NCBI GenBank assembly: GCA_016235815.1
Contig: JACRIM010000052.1
Location: 62,001 to 126,000 of the forward strand
Reading direction: 5' to 3'
From: Planctomycetota bacterium
GTDB taxonomy: Bacteria > Planctomycetota > Phycisphaerae > UBA1845 > UTPLA1
DNA: 64,000 nt
Shown here: in pieces, positions 1-9,018 of the stretch
How positions within the stretch are numbered: position 1 is the stretch's first letter
Layout of the letters: every line of letters starts with the position of its first letter
Program-made: the position numbers and the translations under genes
Notes under the pieces: generated by a model
The model's database searches: none
Told to the model about the DNA's origin: nothing
What the model saw: the letters and a program-made list of their open reading frames with translations, nothing else

Positions 1-674
1 GAAAGCTCGACGAGGCGATCGAGATTCAAAAGAAAGCGGTCGAGCTTGACCCGGCGTTTCCAGTCGCCCGACACAATTACGGCACATCGCTGATGAACAA
101 AGGGCGCCTGGATGAAGCCCGTGTGCAATTCGAGGAAGCGATCAAGCTCGCGCCCGATTATTGCCTGCCCTATGGGAACCTCGGCAATATTCTCGCAATG
201 CAGAAAAACGTCGACAAAGCGATTGAGCTGATGAAAAAGGCCGTCGAATTGGAGCCGGCTCTGCCCGACGTTCACTACAACCTCGCAACCCTGCTCGCAC
301 AGCAGCGCAAGGCCGAAGAAGCGGCGAAGCATTTTGCCCAGGCCATTTTCTACAAGCCCAACTACCCCGAGGCTCACAATAACCTCGGCATCCTCCTTGC
401 CCAAACGAACAACATGGACAAGGCCGTCGAGAACTTTCAACAGGCTGTCCGGCTTCGACCGAATTACATCTCGGCCCGAGGCAACCTCGCCCGCGCCCTC
501 GATCGGCAGGGCCGCAGAATGGAAGCGCTCAAGGAATACATCGAGATCACAAAGCTCGACCCCAACGACGCAACCGCCCGTCGCGCAGTGAACGCGCTGA
601 CCACGCGCCTCCCGCTGAATGCGACTTCACGCCCGGCTCAGCCCACGCCATCGATGCCGGAGCCGCAACAATAA
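1..674 (+). CDS. TPR-repeat protein, 5' end missing
   Basis: The frame is open from the left edge (first full codon at position 3) to TAA at 672-674, so the N-terminus lies outside the window. About six tetratricopeptide repeats are visible, with the usual A..N.G..L......A......A...P spacing (for example around YGNLGNILAMQKNVDKAIE and HNNLGILLAQTNNMDKAVE). The tail is proline/serine-rich and probably disordered. TPR arrays are protein-protein interaction scaffolds; what was lost upstream (a membrane anchor, kinase or glycosyltransferase are all common) cannot be told. No partner is indicated by context, because the next gene is convergent. Confidence 0.85.
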   Translation, partial: KLDEAIEIQKKAVELDPAFPVARHNYGTSLMNKGRLDEARVQFEEAIKLAPDYCLPYGNLGNILAMQKNVDKAIELMKKAVELEPALPDVHYNLATLLAQQRKAEEAAKHFAQAIFYKPNYPEAHNNLGILLAQTNNMDKAVENFQQAVRLRPNYISARGNLARALDRQGRRMEALKEYIEITKLDPNDATARRAVNALTTRLPLNATSRPAQPTPSMPEPQQ

Positions 675-712
675 AATCAGCGGCGTCTTGCCTTGCGACT
701 CAGAACTCAACT

Positions 713-3700
713 CTATTTCGCCCGCTTCGGATACGTCGGCACGGTTGGAATCTTCTTCGGCTCCTTCGCCAATAGATCCAGCAAATGGCCGATCGTCGCT
801 TCGAGTTGCGCATCGCGGCCCTTGATGACGTCACCGGGCATGTTCTGGACCTCGATATCCGGGTCGACGCCATGGCCTTCGATCAACCATTTTCCATCGC
901 GAACGCCATACGGCGCGAACTGCGGCGGCGTGATCGTGCCGGAGTCGACCAGTGGCTGGTGCGGTTCGATACCGACTGCGCCGCCCCACGTGCGCATGCC
1001 GATCAGCTTTGCCAAGCCTTTGATCTTGATCGCCTCGGCAAAATACTCGCCGTTGGAGCCGGTGTCCTCGTTGATCATGACCGCGAGATGCCCGAAAAAC
1101 GCGCCCTCGGGGTTGCGCACGACCTTGCCTTCGCGGGCCTGCGTCACCGACCAAAGTTGCCGCTCCAGCCGATCAATGATCATGTCGCCAACGAACCCGC
1201 CTCCGTTGTAGCGTTCGTCGATGATGATCGCCTCCTTGGTGTGCTGCGGGTAGTACCAGCGGTTGAATTCAATCAGACCCGGCTCACCCATGTCCGGCAG
1301 ATGCAGGTAGCCGATTCGCCCGCCGGATGCCTTGTTCACGGCCTCACGGTTTCGCTCCACCCATTCGCAGTAGCGAATCGCATTTTCGTTCGCAATAGTC
1401 TTGGCAAGATATGACTTCGCGCCGTCTTTGCTGTCTCGGCTGTTGTACATCACGTGAACGGGTTTGTCGGACTTGTTCTCGAGGAACTTGTACACATTGT
1501 CTGTGGCGCGAATCTCCTCGCCATCAATCGCGATCAGGAAGTCTCCCTCTTTGATCGGGCAATCCGGCTCGGCCAGCGGTGAGCGGTGGGCCTCGTCCCA
1601 ATCGACGCGCGGCACGATGTTGGCGATGCGATGGTGGCTTGCGCCCGCGGGTGTGTCGAAATCAACGCCAAGCAGCCCGACGGGCATCTTCTTGGGGTTG
1701 ATCTGCTCGTCGCCGCCATAGACATAGGTGTGCCCCGCGTTCAACTCACCGATCATCTCGCCGATGAGGTAGGTCAGGTCGCTGCGGTTGCCGCAGTTCG
1801 GCACGAACTTGCGATACATCTCGCCGATGGCGTTCCAATCGACGCCGTGCAGGCCGGGGTCGTAGAACCAGTCGCGCTGCACGCGCCAGGCCTCGTTGAA
1901 CATCTGCAAGTATTCGGCCTGGCGGTCGACCTTGAACTTCACTTTCCCCAGATCGATCATGCCGTCGCCGACCTTTCCCTCCTTGCCGACGCCGAGCACG
2001 CCGATGGTTGCGCCGGAGCGGTAAACCATTTTCTTTCGGTCGGCTGAGAAGTGATAGTTGTTGATGCCACCGACGAGCTTCTTGGCCTCGCGGTCCTTGG
2101 GTTTGGCATCGATCTCGTAGTGATAAAGATCAACCTTGGACGCCGTGTGGTCGTTGACCACCTGATATTTCTCAAACTCCAGTTCCTCCTTCTCCAGGAA
2201 GCAGAAGCCGTCATCCGTTGCTTCCACGCGGAAGTAATTCCCCGCGTCCACGCCTTCCACCGGAATGATGCGTCGCTCGATGCCGTCGAGGTCAATGGAC
2301 GTCTTGATTGGCTCAGCCGCGTCGTCCTTTTTGTCCTTCTTTTCGTCTTTCTTGTCGTCCTTCTTTGCGTCGGCCGCTTTCTCCATGTCTTCCTTCGGTG
2401 CGAACGGCGACGGCGCATCGGCCTTCAGCGTCACGACGTAGGGCCGGCACATGTTCAGGCAGATGTGATTCTGATCGATCATGCCCATTGTCGGCTGCAC
2501 TGTTCGATTGGAGAGGAGATACAGGTAACGCCCCTTCGGATCGAACGACGGGCTCCACGATGTGTGCCAGTCGTTCGTCACGGCCCGGCTTTTCTTCGAC
2601 TCCAGCGAGTACAGGTGGATCGTCTCGTTCATGTTCTCCGTCATCTTGGTGTAGGCGATCCACTTGCTGTCCGGCGACCAGACGTAATCCTGAATGCCCC
2701 ACCGCTCCCAGCCGTCGTCGTAGTCGGCGGCGTCAATCGTGGTGATGCCCCCGCCCGCCGCGTCGACCATATTGAGCTTCATGAACTTGTCGGAAAAAAG
2801 AATCCACTTGCTGTCCGGCGACCACGTCAGCGAATTGCGAAAGCCCTTGTTGCCCTTGGTGAGCTGCTTCCACTCGCCTTCGCCGGTCTGATTGACGAGG
2901 TAGATTTCCTCCTCACCCGTCTTGTCCGAAAGGAAGGCGATCCACTTTCCATCCGGCGACCACGCCGCGTTCTTTTCCCGGCTCTCCGAGGTGTTGGTCA
3001 GGTTAACCGGCTCGCCTTGTTCCGCGGCGATGTTGAGGATTTCTCCACGGGTCTCCAGCAGCATTCGCGTGCCGCTGGGCGAGAGGTTGAACGTCCCCTG
3101 GTCTTTCGTCGCATCGACATACCACGGCCGCATCTTCACGAGGTCCGTCGGGATGTTCACCTCCACCTTGCGCGATTTGCCCGAGGCGAGCTCGAACACA
3201 TACAGCGACTCGGCGTACTGATACACAATCGCCCCCGGCCCCATCGACGGGTATTTCACGTCGTAGTCCTTGTAGTGCGTGAGCACGCTCGTCTGCTTCG
3301 AGCCGGTGTCGTATTTGCAGAGGTTCAGCGTGCCGCTTTCGCGATCCGACGTGAAATAGATGCCATCCGCCGCCCACATCGGCCAACTGTTCGTGCCGGC
3401 CCAGTCGGTGATCTTCTGAAAATCGCCGGACTCGAGGCTGCCCATCCAGATGCTTGGGGCCATGCCGCCCTGATAGCGCTTCCACGTGCGGAACTCGGTG
3501 CTGATTCGGTTGTAGGCGATCGATTTGCCGTCGGGCGAGATCGCCGTCAGTCCGGCGCGATCGACCGGAAGGCGCTCTTCCATGCCGCCATCGACGGAGA
3601 CTTTGTAGATCTGATCGGCGCGGTTGGGGAAGGTGCGCTTCGAGCGAAACAGAATCGACCGGCCATCCGGGAACCACTCCAGCATGTTGTCGGCCTCGGG

Positions 3701-4012
3701 GTGCCAGGTCAGCCGTCGGGGCAAACCGCCGCGCGTCTCCATGACATAGATATCCGTGCCGCCGTCGTATTGCCCGGTGAAGGCGATCATGCTGCCGTCG
3801 GGGCTGAACTTGGCGTACTTCTCCTCGCCGACGTCGTTGGTCAGCCGCGAAGCATCGCCGCCGCTGGCCGCGACGAGCCAGAGGTCGCCTTCGTAGGTGA
3901 AGACGATTTTGTCGTTGTGGATGTCCGCAAACCGCATGAGATGACTTTCAGCGGAGGAGATGGAACATAGGGAGAGGACGACCGATGTCGATGCGAGAAC
4001 TCGACGAAACAT
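713..4012 (-). CDS. Secreted tricorn-like protease (S41 family)
   Basis: A 1099-residue exported protein built like archaeal tricorn protease. A signal peptide occupies residues 1-20 (cleavage after SSA). Two beta-propeller regions follow, with WSPDGK/WSPDSK repeats of the TolB/PD40 type. A Lys/Asp-rich linker lies at about 540-565, then the core fold, a PDZ domain at about 800-860 and the C-terminal S41 hydrolase. The probable catalytic histidine is in GELNAGH (about 760) and the nucleophilic serine in TGSNGEYF (about 985). Family members degrade peptides; here it would act outside the cytoplasmic membrane. The ATG at 4012 is chosen over an in-frame upstream ATG at 4066 because AGGAG (4020-4024) sits 7 bases upstream and the signal peptide starts there. 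Confidence 0.93.
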   Translation of the reverse strand: MFRRVLASTSVVLSLCSISSAESHLMRFADIHNDKIVFTYEGDLWLVAASGGDASRLTNDVGEEKYAKFSPDGSMIAFTGQYDGGTDIYVMETRGGLPRRLTWHPEADNMLEWFPDGRSILFRSKRTFPNRADQIYKVSVDGGMEERLPVDRAGLTAISPDGKSIAYNRISTEFRTWKRYQGGMAPSIWMGSLESGDFQKITDWAGTNSWPMWAADGIYFTSDRESGTLNLCKYDTGSKQTSVLTHYKDYDVKYPSMGPGAIVYQYAESLYVFELASGKSRKVEVNIPTDLVKMRPWYVDATKDQGTFNLSPSGTRMLLETRGEILNIAAEQGEPVNLTNTSESREKNAAWSPDGKWIAFLSDKTGEEEIYLVNQTGEGEWKQLTKGNKGFRNSLTWSPDSKWILFSDKFMKLNMVDAAGGGITTIDAADYDDGWERWGIQDYVWSPDSKWIAYTKMTENMNETIHLYSLESKKSRAVTNDWHTSWSPSFDPKGRYLYLLSNRTVQPTMGMIDQNHICLNMCRPYVVTLKADAPSPFAPKEDMEKAADAKKDDKKDEKKDKKDDAAEPIKTSIDLDGIERRIIPVEGVDAGNYFRVEATDDGFCFLEKEELEFEKYQVVNDHTASKVDLYHYEIDAKPKDREAKKLVGGINNYHFSADRKKMVYRSGATIGVLGVGKEGKVGDGMIDLGKVKFKVDRQAEYLQMFNEAWRVQRDWFYDPGLHGVDWNAIGEMYRKFVPNCGNRSDLTYLIGEMIGELNAGHTYVYGGDEQINPKKMPVGLLGVDFDTPAGASHHRIANIVPRVDWDEAHRSPLAEPDCPIKEGDFLIAIDGEEIRATDNVYKFLENKSDKPVHVMYNSRDSKDGAKSYLAKTIANENAIRYCEWVERNREAVNKASGGRIGYLHLPDMGEPGLIEFNRWYYPQHTKEAIIIDERYNGGGFVGDMIIDRLERQLWSVTQAREGKVVRNPEGAFFGHLAVMINEDTGSNGEYFAEAIKIKGLAKLIGMRTWGGAVGIEPHQPLVDSGTITPPQFAPYGVRDGKWLIEGHGVDPDIEVQNMPGDVIKGRDAQLEATIGHLLDLLAKEPKKIPTVPTYPKRAK

Positions 4013-4348
4013 GTGAAGACTCCTGTATGTCAGCTGAGGCCCCCAAACGGTCTCAGGGCCGTCCACGCGAAGGGCGTCCCCCTTCGTCCGAGGCGGCTTG
4101 GGCTGAAGTGTAAGTCAATTGGTCGGAGCGCCCAAACGGGGAGTCGAGTATTTTCTGGCACTGCCGTTTTTGTGCCAATCTGAGCCGCGCGGCGCATGCC
4201 TGCGGTTCGAGCAACGATTGTATGATGAATTGTTTCCGGGCTGGGAAGTTGTTCTGCATGCCGCCGGAGCCTCCACAGCGACGCTCCGACTTGCGCCGCA
4301 GTGCTCGGAATATGGGGACCCGGTCATCGAGACGTCGACCGCACTCAC
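4013..4348. other. Intergenic region, no gene seen
   Basis: This is a 336-bp gap between the tricorn-like gene and the VOC gene, both on the minus strand. Apart from the AGGAG ribosome site at 4020-4024 I see no convincing promoter, terminator or conserved frame. Open frames here lack ribosome sites and familiar sequence. Confidence 0.5.
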
Positions 4349-4723
4349 TCACACCGGCCCCACCAACCCCATCACCGCACCGGCCGGGTCTTGGATCGCG
4401 CAGAACATCTGGCCGCCCATGTCGCGCGGGCCGTCGAGCACCTTGCCGCCCATTGCTTTGCATGCCTCAATGCTCGCCGTCAGGTTCGCGACCGGCACAT
4501 ACACCAGCCACTGCGGTGGAATCTTGTTGTTCATGCCGCGGGCGTGGCATATACCCGCCGCCGGCTCTTTTCCGCCCGGCGGTACCATCGAGTAGTCGCT
4601 GTAGCCGCCCATCGCGACTTCCTCGAACGACCAGCCGACGACCTTCGCGTAGAAATCGCGGACTTTCTCAGCGTCCTTCACCGTCAAATCCACCCAGGCG
4701 ACTTTGCCAAGCTCAATACTCAT
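4349..4723 (-). CDS. VOC (glyoxalase/bleomycin-resistance fold) protein
   Basis: A 124-residue protein with two beta-alpha-beta-beta-beta halves of the vicinal-oxygen-chelate fold. VAWVDLTVKDAEKVRDFYA is the classic first strand and helix, and the protein ends in the usual IQDPAGAVMGL strand. Such proteins may be metal-dependent lyases or dioxygenases, or simple binding proteins; substrate and metal use cannot be read from the sequence. Two adjacent ATG codons occur. The second (4723) is preferred because GGAGG stands 6 bases before it. It lies downstream of the SRPBCC and ArsR-type genes on the same strand and may be co-transcribed with them. Confidence 0.85.
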   Translation of the reverse strand: MSIELGKVAWVDLTVKDAEKVRDFYAKVVGWSFEEVAMGGYSDYSMVPPGGKEPAAGICHARGMNNKIPPQWLVYVPVANLTASIEACKAMGGKVLDGPRDMGGQMFCAIQDPAGAVMGLVGPV

Positions 4724-4793
4724 CATCGTCCTCCAAATCACACATCGATGCGCACACCGAAGCTGCATAAGGCGTAGCGAGGCCACCATTTTT

Positions 4794-4821
4794 CTTTCGC
4801 TATTCGCTATTCGCAATTCAC
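4794..4821. repeat. Heptanucleotide tandem repeat (4 units)
   Basis: Four consecutive 7-base units read CTTTCGC, TATTCGC, TATTCGC and AATTCAC. The last unit overlaps the stop codon of the SRPBCC gene. The period matches that of the repeat at 32179-32227. Confidence 0.6.
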
Positions 4822-5648
4822 CCAAGAACTCGCGCCAGCATCTCATCCCACTCGCGCTGAATCCGCTGGCACGTTTCCTCCGCCACGCCGTAGGTGTTCA
4901 TCCACATCCAAACCTCCGGCGCGCCGCCGCAGGCTTCGGCCTGAATCAACAGGTATGCGTTGTTCAGCCCGGTCACGGTTGCCGAGAATTGCTTCGGCGG
5001 ATTCACCAAGTCGAACCGCCCCTCAAAGCGCGTGCCGGCGGGGGACGTGAATGAATACGCCGCTCCGCTTGCCGCGCCGGTTATCGATGCAAGCGCGCCC
5101 ATTCCTTTCGGCCCCATTACGTCTTTCCATGTTTGCTCGGCATCGCGCGATGTTGGATGCCGTGACCAGATCACGCGCCGCGGCGTTCCTCGGTGGTTTT
5201 CCAGATAGTGCCGCATCCCGCGAAGCTCGAAGTCCCAGCCCTGTCGAACGGCGTCGTACTGCGTGTCCCAGTCGGCGCCATGGCCGAAGCCCGAATGCAC
5301 GAGTCGCAGCGTCGTCGCGCCGCCCCGGCCTTCGAGCAGGTAATCCACCGTCAACACCACGCCACCCATCGTGCCATGCCCATCGGAGAGCGGCCACGTT
5401 GTCTTCAACCGTCGATTCGGCTCCCAAATCTGAATCTCGCTCTGACCCTCGATGGGCGCGCCCCACGACATAAAGATCTTCCCGCCCACGCCCGGCGTCG
5501 CCTTCGCGTGCAGTGGGAACCACCGCGTCAATTCGTCGGCATCTGTCAACGCCTTCCACACGGTCTCGATGGGTGCGTTGATCTCCATCACCTTTTCAAC
5601 CGCCCGAACGGCCGCGGCCGCTGGCGTGTTCTGTACGTTTGTACTCAT
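4818..5648 (-). CDS. SRPBCC/AHSA1-type protein
   Basis: A 276-residue protein of the START-like SRPBCC fold. The first half (about 20-165) carries the AHSA1 signature: VMEINAPIETVWKALTDADELTRWFP, shown in parts as INAPIETVWKAL and LTRWF, then the W..P.RL..TW strand. The second half (about 175-275) looks like a divergent second ligand-binding domain. ATG 5648 has GAGGAG about 6 bases upstream; an upstream in-frame ATG at 5687 would overlap the preceding gene and lacks a better site. ArsR-type regulator plus SRPBCC is a common bacterial pair, and the two genes here are 28 bases apart. The ligand is unknown. Confidence 0.85.
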   Translation of the reverse strand: MSTNVQNTPAAAAVRAVEKVMEINAPIETVWKALTDADELTRWFPLHAKATPGVGGKIFMSWGAPIEGQSEIQIWEPNRRLKTTWPLSDGHGTMGGVVLTVDYLLEGRGGATTLRLVHSGFGHGADWDTQYDAVRQGWDFELRGMRHYLENHRGTPRRVIWSRHPTSRDAEQTWKDVMGPKGMGALASITGAASGAAYSFTSPAGTRFEGRFDLVNPPKQFSATVTGLNNAYLLIQAEACGGAPEVWMWMNTYGVAEETCQRIQREWDEMLARVLG

Positions 5649-5676
5649 GCCTGCTCCTCGTCGTGATTGTCGTTCC

Positions 5677-6288
5677 TCATTCGGCATCGTCGCTTTTCGT
5701 GATCGCCGGATATCCACCGACGTAGAACTCAAACACGCGCCCGCCGGTCGTCGACTCGTCGTGATATTTCGCGGTCAACTCCGCAAGGGCGTTCGTCAAA
5801 TCCCGTGCGAATCCCTGCTGCGCCTCCGGTCCTGCAAAGCGCACGCTCACCTGGAGTGTCAATGTCGGCAGCTTCTTCCTCACGGACGTCGCGCGTTTCT
5901 CCAGCACAGCCAAATCCCGAATCGCCTTCGCGGCAACGGCCACCTGATAGGTTGATGAAAACCGGTCCTCGATCATGGCCGGATCGCTCGCGAGAGATCC
6001 AAGCGTCGCCGGGTTGATGACATAGCTCGTGGCGGTCGCCCGCACAATACGCTCGTTGCAATTCCCTTTGCGGCGCTCCTCAACGAACTCAACAAGCTTG
6101 TGCCGTTCCAATTCCCGGAGGTGGTAGTTCACCCGCTGGCGCGGCATCTTCATCACCTTGGCCAACCCCGTCGCGGAATTAGGTGATTGCAGGTGTTCCA
6201 GCATCCGCAATCGAAGCGGGTCGAGCATTGCGGCGACCTGTGCCACGCCCGAAATCGTCTCTAGTTTTCGTGCGGTCGTAGTGGCCAA
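5677..6288 (-). CDS. ArsR-type winged-helix transcriptional regulator
   Basis: A 203-residue protein. Residues about 15-80 form a winged helix (LDPLRLRMLEHL, then ATGLAKVMKMPRQRVNYHLRELE as recognition helix), as in ArsR/HTH_20 regulators. No cysteine-rich metal site is obvious, so the effector is unknown. The C-terminal part is a separate alpha/beta domain. The start is a TTG at 6288, the first start after an in-frame stop, with GAGGAG about 13 bases upstream; the spacing is long, so the start is uncertain. It probably controls its own operon with the SRPBCC and VOC genes. Confidence 0.8.
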   Translation of the reverse strand: MATTTARKLETISGVAQVAAMLDPLRLRMLEHLQSPNSATGLAKVMKMPRQRVNYHLRELERHKLVEFVEERRKGNCNERIVRATATSYVINPATLGSLASDPAMIEDRFSSTYQVAVAAKAIRDLAVLEKRATSVRKKLPTLTLQVSVRFAGPEAQQGFARDLTNALAELTAKYHDESTTGGRVFEFYVGGYPAITKSDDAE

Positions 6289-6482
6289 GGGGTGGGTTTA
6301 TCTCCTCAAGTTCGCGGTTAGCGAATGACCCGTTTCTCGTGTCGACAGGGTACTATAGAAAAATTACTTTGTCAAGGAAATTTACGGTTTCCACAAAAAC
6401 GCCCCAACCCTAGCCATATCAACAACTTATTTAGGCTGGTCATAATCCGCAGTTCCGGATACTATTCCACATCATTCGCTCG

Positions 6483-8411
6483 GTGCCCCACACGCGGTCT
6501 GACGGCACTTGCGAAGGCCTGACTACGGAGCTTCCTTTGGAACTACCTCGCCGAAAAGCAAACGACGTCTATCTGCCGGATGGCGCGTTTCGATCCATCC
6601 TCGAAACCCTCCGGTCCTACACAAATGCCCACGATCTCAACATCGCCGTCGTCTATGCCTTTGATTTTCGGACGCGGATGCTGCCTTATTGGTATGCCGA
6701 CAAGCGGATGGCACCGTGTTCGGTGCGCACCCTCGGCGACTGCCTACATGATGCCGGCTTTAAGAACGTCCGGCTGATCCTTCAGCAATGGACCCCCAAC
6801 TTCAAACCCAGCAAGGCGCAACTCGGCGGCAAGCCGATTGACGTGCTCCTTGTGTCGGCAATGCAGATCCATGCCGAGCACGCATACGAGTTTATTCGCG
6901 ACGCACACACACTCGGGGCGAAGCGCCCACTCATTCTCGCAGGCGGCCCAAAGGCCATTTACGAGCCAACGGACTACTTCGACCTCGGCCCGCGCCCCGG
7001 AATCGGCGCCGACTGCGTGTCCACCGGCGAGGCCTACGTTTTCCTCGAACTGTTCAAACGAATCCTCGACAACCGCGCCGGTGGCGAGACCATGCTGTCG
7101 GCCTATGAAAAGTGCCGTTTGTCCGGCAAGCTCGAGGACATCCCCGGGCTTGTTTATCTCGACCCGCAGTCGCCTCCGGATAAGCCTCACGCCATCAGCA
7201 CCGGCGTGCAGCGATTGCTCCGCGATCTCGATGAAATGCCGATGCCCGATGCCGGCTATCGAATGCTGGAGCCTCCGCACCGCAAGGAGACGCTCGCGGC
7301 GCATCCGTATCCGCCGCGAAAAGTCGGCAAGCTGTCCATCGTCTGCTCGATTATCAGCACGCAGGGTTGCAAATTCGCCTGCACCTATTGCCCGATTCCC
7401 GCGGTGAACCAGCGCACGTGGCGGCACAAAAGCCCCAAACGGCTCGCCGCTGAAATCAAGCACATTTACGAAAATTTCGGCATTCACCAGTTCTTCAGCA
7501 CGGATGACAACTTCTTTAATACGCGTGAAACGGTCGTCGACCTGATGACGGAACTGAGCAAGACAACGACGCGCGGGAAGCCGCTTGGCGAAGTCATCCA
7601 GTTCTTCACCGAGGCGACCGCCTTTGATGTCTATAAGAATCGCGACATCCTCCCGCTTTGCAGAAAGGGCGGCCTTCGCGCCATTTGGTTCGGCATCGAG
7701 GACATCACCGCCGAACTCGTCAACAAAGGACAGACCGCTGGCAAGGCCAAGGAGATCTACTCGCTCATGCGCGATCTTCAGATCGAGCCGATGGCCATGA
7801 TGATCCACAACGATGACCAGGTGCTTCGATCGCCCGAGGGCGACCTGTCCGGCCTCGTCAACCAGGCCAAGTACATGTTCGACATCGGCGCTGTCTCCTA
7901 TCAGTGCACCTACCTCGGCCCCGCGGTAGGGACGCTCGACTTCGAGCCGGCCGCCCGGGAACGACGTATCTTCAAGACCGTTGGCGGCGAGACGATTCCG
8001 CAGGCGTTTCAGGATGGCACGCATGTTGCCGCCTCCGCCCACCCGCGCCCGTGGGAGCGTCAGATGAACGTCCTCCGCGGTTATGCCACGTTCTACAATC
8101 CGATGAATACTCTTCGGGTTCTGATGAATTGGCGCCACGACCCGGTCGCCCCGCGACGGCTGCTCTTCCAGATCGTTGGCCAAATCGGACTTGTCCTGAC
8201 CTTCCCGCGCCTCTGGAGCTGGGCGAAGAAGCTCAAGAAAGGCCCCATCGAAGTTTGGGACGGCCTCCAGCCTGCCCGCATCCCCATGATCGACGTGTCG
8301 ACGAATACCGAAGTCCAGTGGGCCATTGAGCATGTGCCTTCGTTGGACGTCGGCAAGATTCACCGCGCTCCGCTGGTCAAGGACGATGCCCGCGAATTGG
8401 TTTCGGTGTGA
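6483..8411 (+). CDS. B12-binding-domain radical SAM protein
   Basis: About 640 residues. The N-terminal third resembles a cobalamin-binding Rossmann domain (IDVLLVSAMQIHAEHAYEF, LILAGGPKAIYEP). The central region holds the radical SAM cluster motif CKFACTYC at about residue 296, which binds the 4Fe-4S cluster that cleaves S-adenosylmethionine, followed by a TIM-barrel region (FFSTDDNFF, GIEDI). Such enzymes do radical methylations, rearrangements or ring contractions; the substrate is unknown. The start is uncertain: GTG 6483 opens the frame, but TTG 6537 has GGAG (6527-6530) at ideal spacing and begins where family-like sequence starts. A ParD-type gene follows after 9 bases. Confidence 0.88.
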   Translation: MPHTRSDGTCEGLTTELPLELPRRKANDVYLPDGAFRSILETLRSYTNAHDLNIAVVYAFDFRTRMLPYWYADKRMAPCSVRTLGDCLHDAGFKNVRLILQQWTPNFKPSKAQLGGKPIDVLLVSAMQIHAEHAYEFIRDAHTLGAKRPLILAGGPKAIYEPTDYFDLGPRPGIGADCVSTGEAYVFLELFKRILDNRAGGETMLSAYEKCRLSGKLEDIPGLVYLDPQSPPDKPHAISTGVQRLLRDLDEMPMPDAGYRMLEPPHRKETLAAHPYPPRKVGKLSIVCSIISTQGCKFACTYCPIPAVNQRTWRHKSPKRLAAEIKHIYENFGIHQFFSTDDNFFNTRETVVDLMTELSKTTTRGKPLGEVIQFFTEATAFDVYKNRDILPLCRKGGLRAIWFGIEDITAELVNKGQTAGKAKEIYSLMRDLQIEPMAMMIHNDDQVLRSPEGDLSGLVNQAKYMFDIGAVSYQCTYLGPAVGTLDFEPAARERRIFKTVGGETIPQAFQDGTHVAASAHPRPWERQMNVLRGYATFYNPMNTLRVLMNWRHDPVAPRRLLFQIVGQIGLVLTFPRLWSWAKKLKKGPIEVWDGLQPARIPMIDVSTNTEVQWAIEHVPSLDVGKIHRAPLVKDDARELVSV

Positions 8412-8420
8412 GGTTTTTCG

Positions 8421-8675
8421 ATGGATCTCCGTTTCGATTCTGACACGCAGAAGATCATCGACGAAAAGGTCGCGAGCGGGCAGTACAGTTCGCCGGAAGA
8501 CGTGCCTCGCGCCGCGTTGGCCGCTCTACAATTTCAGGAATCGTACGGACAATTCAGCCCCGGCGAACTCGATCGACTTATTGCCGAAGGGGAAGCAAGT
8601 CTCTTGGGCGTCGAGTCGATTCCCGCAAGTGAAGCCATTGCCGACATTCGAGGCCGCTTCGAGAAGCAAACATGA
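8421..8675 (+). CDS. ParD-type antitoxin
   Basis: An 84-residue ribbon-helix-helix-like protein. The N-terminal DLRFDSDTQKIIDEKVASGQ and the S-S-P-E-D-V-P-R-AAL segment match type II antitoxins of the ParD/CC2985 group, which bind DNA with the N-terminus and wrap the toxin with the C-terminus. Its stop overlaps the toxin start (ATGA at 8672-8675), typical of such pairs. The toxin is frameshifted, so this antitoxin may be an orphan. Confidence 0.82.
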   Translation: MDLRFDSDTQKIIDEKVASGQYSSPEDVPRAALAALQFQESYGQFSPGELDRLIAEGEASLLGVESIPASEAIADIRGRFEKQT

Positions 8676-8975
8676 CGTCGGTGGTACTCACCATCGCCGC
8701 AAAGACTGACCTTGCCGACGCGTGTCAGTTGATTGCTTCGGACAATGTCGCCGCCGCAGAAAAACTGCTCCTACGAGTCGATACTGCATTAGCCAATGCT
8801 ATCGGAGTTGCCGGAAATAGGGCATCAACGCCGAGACGTTTCCGGCAGATGTTACCGTTTCTTCACCGTCCATCCTTATCTCATCGTGTATCGATATGAG
8901 CCACCAATCGTTACGGTCGTGCGCTTCCTGCATGGCGCACGCAAGGTCTCGCGTATAATGGACGAGCGTCCTTGA
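8672..8975 (+). pseudogene. ParE-type toxin, frameshifted
   Basis: The first 41 codons encode a ParE/RelE-like N-terminus (DLADACQLIASDNVAAAEKL, LRVDTALA). The frame then runs into unrelated sequence and would stop at 8899. From 8796 the next frame continues the family: PEIGHQRRDV, YRFFTVHPYLIVYRYE, VVRFLHGARKVSRIM, ending at TGA 8973-8975. One extra A in the AA at 8795-8796 explains the break, and removing it restores a toxin of about 100 residues. ParE toxins poison DNA gyrase; RelE relatives cleave mRNA. This may be a real inactivating mutation or a sequence error. Confidence 0.82.
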
Positions 8976-9018
8976 GTCTGCCCTGTCGTCCTCGGAATGG
9001 TCACTCAGCGTCAGAATT

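Noticed and set aside
2051-3970. 639-codon open frame on the plus strand opposite the tricorn-like gene
   Set aside because: It is antisense to a clearly conserved protein, lacks any family signature and has the Arg/His/Val-rich composition typical of shadow frames in GC-rich DNA.
6744-8363. 539-codon minus-strand frame opposite the radical SAM gene
   Set aside because: Shadow frame; the plus strand encodes intact radical SAM motifs.
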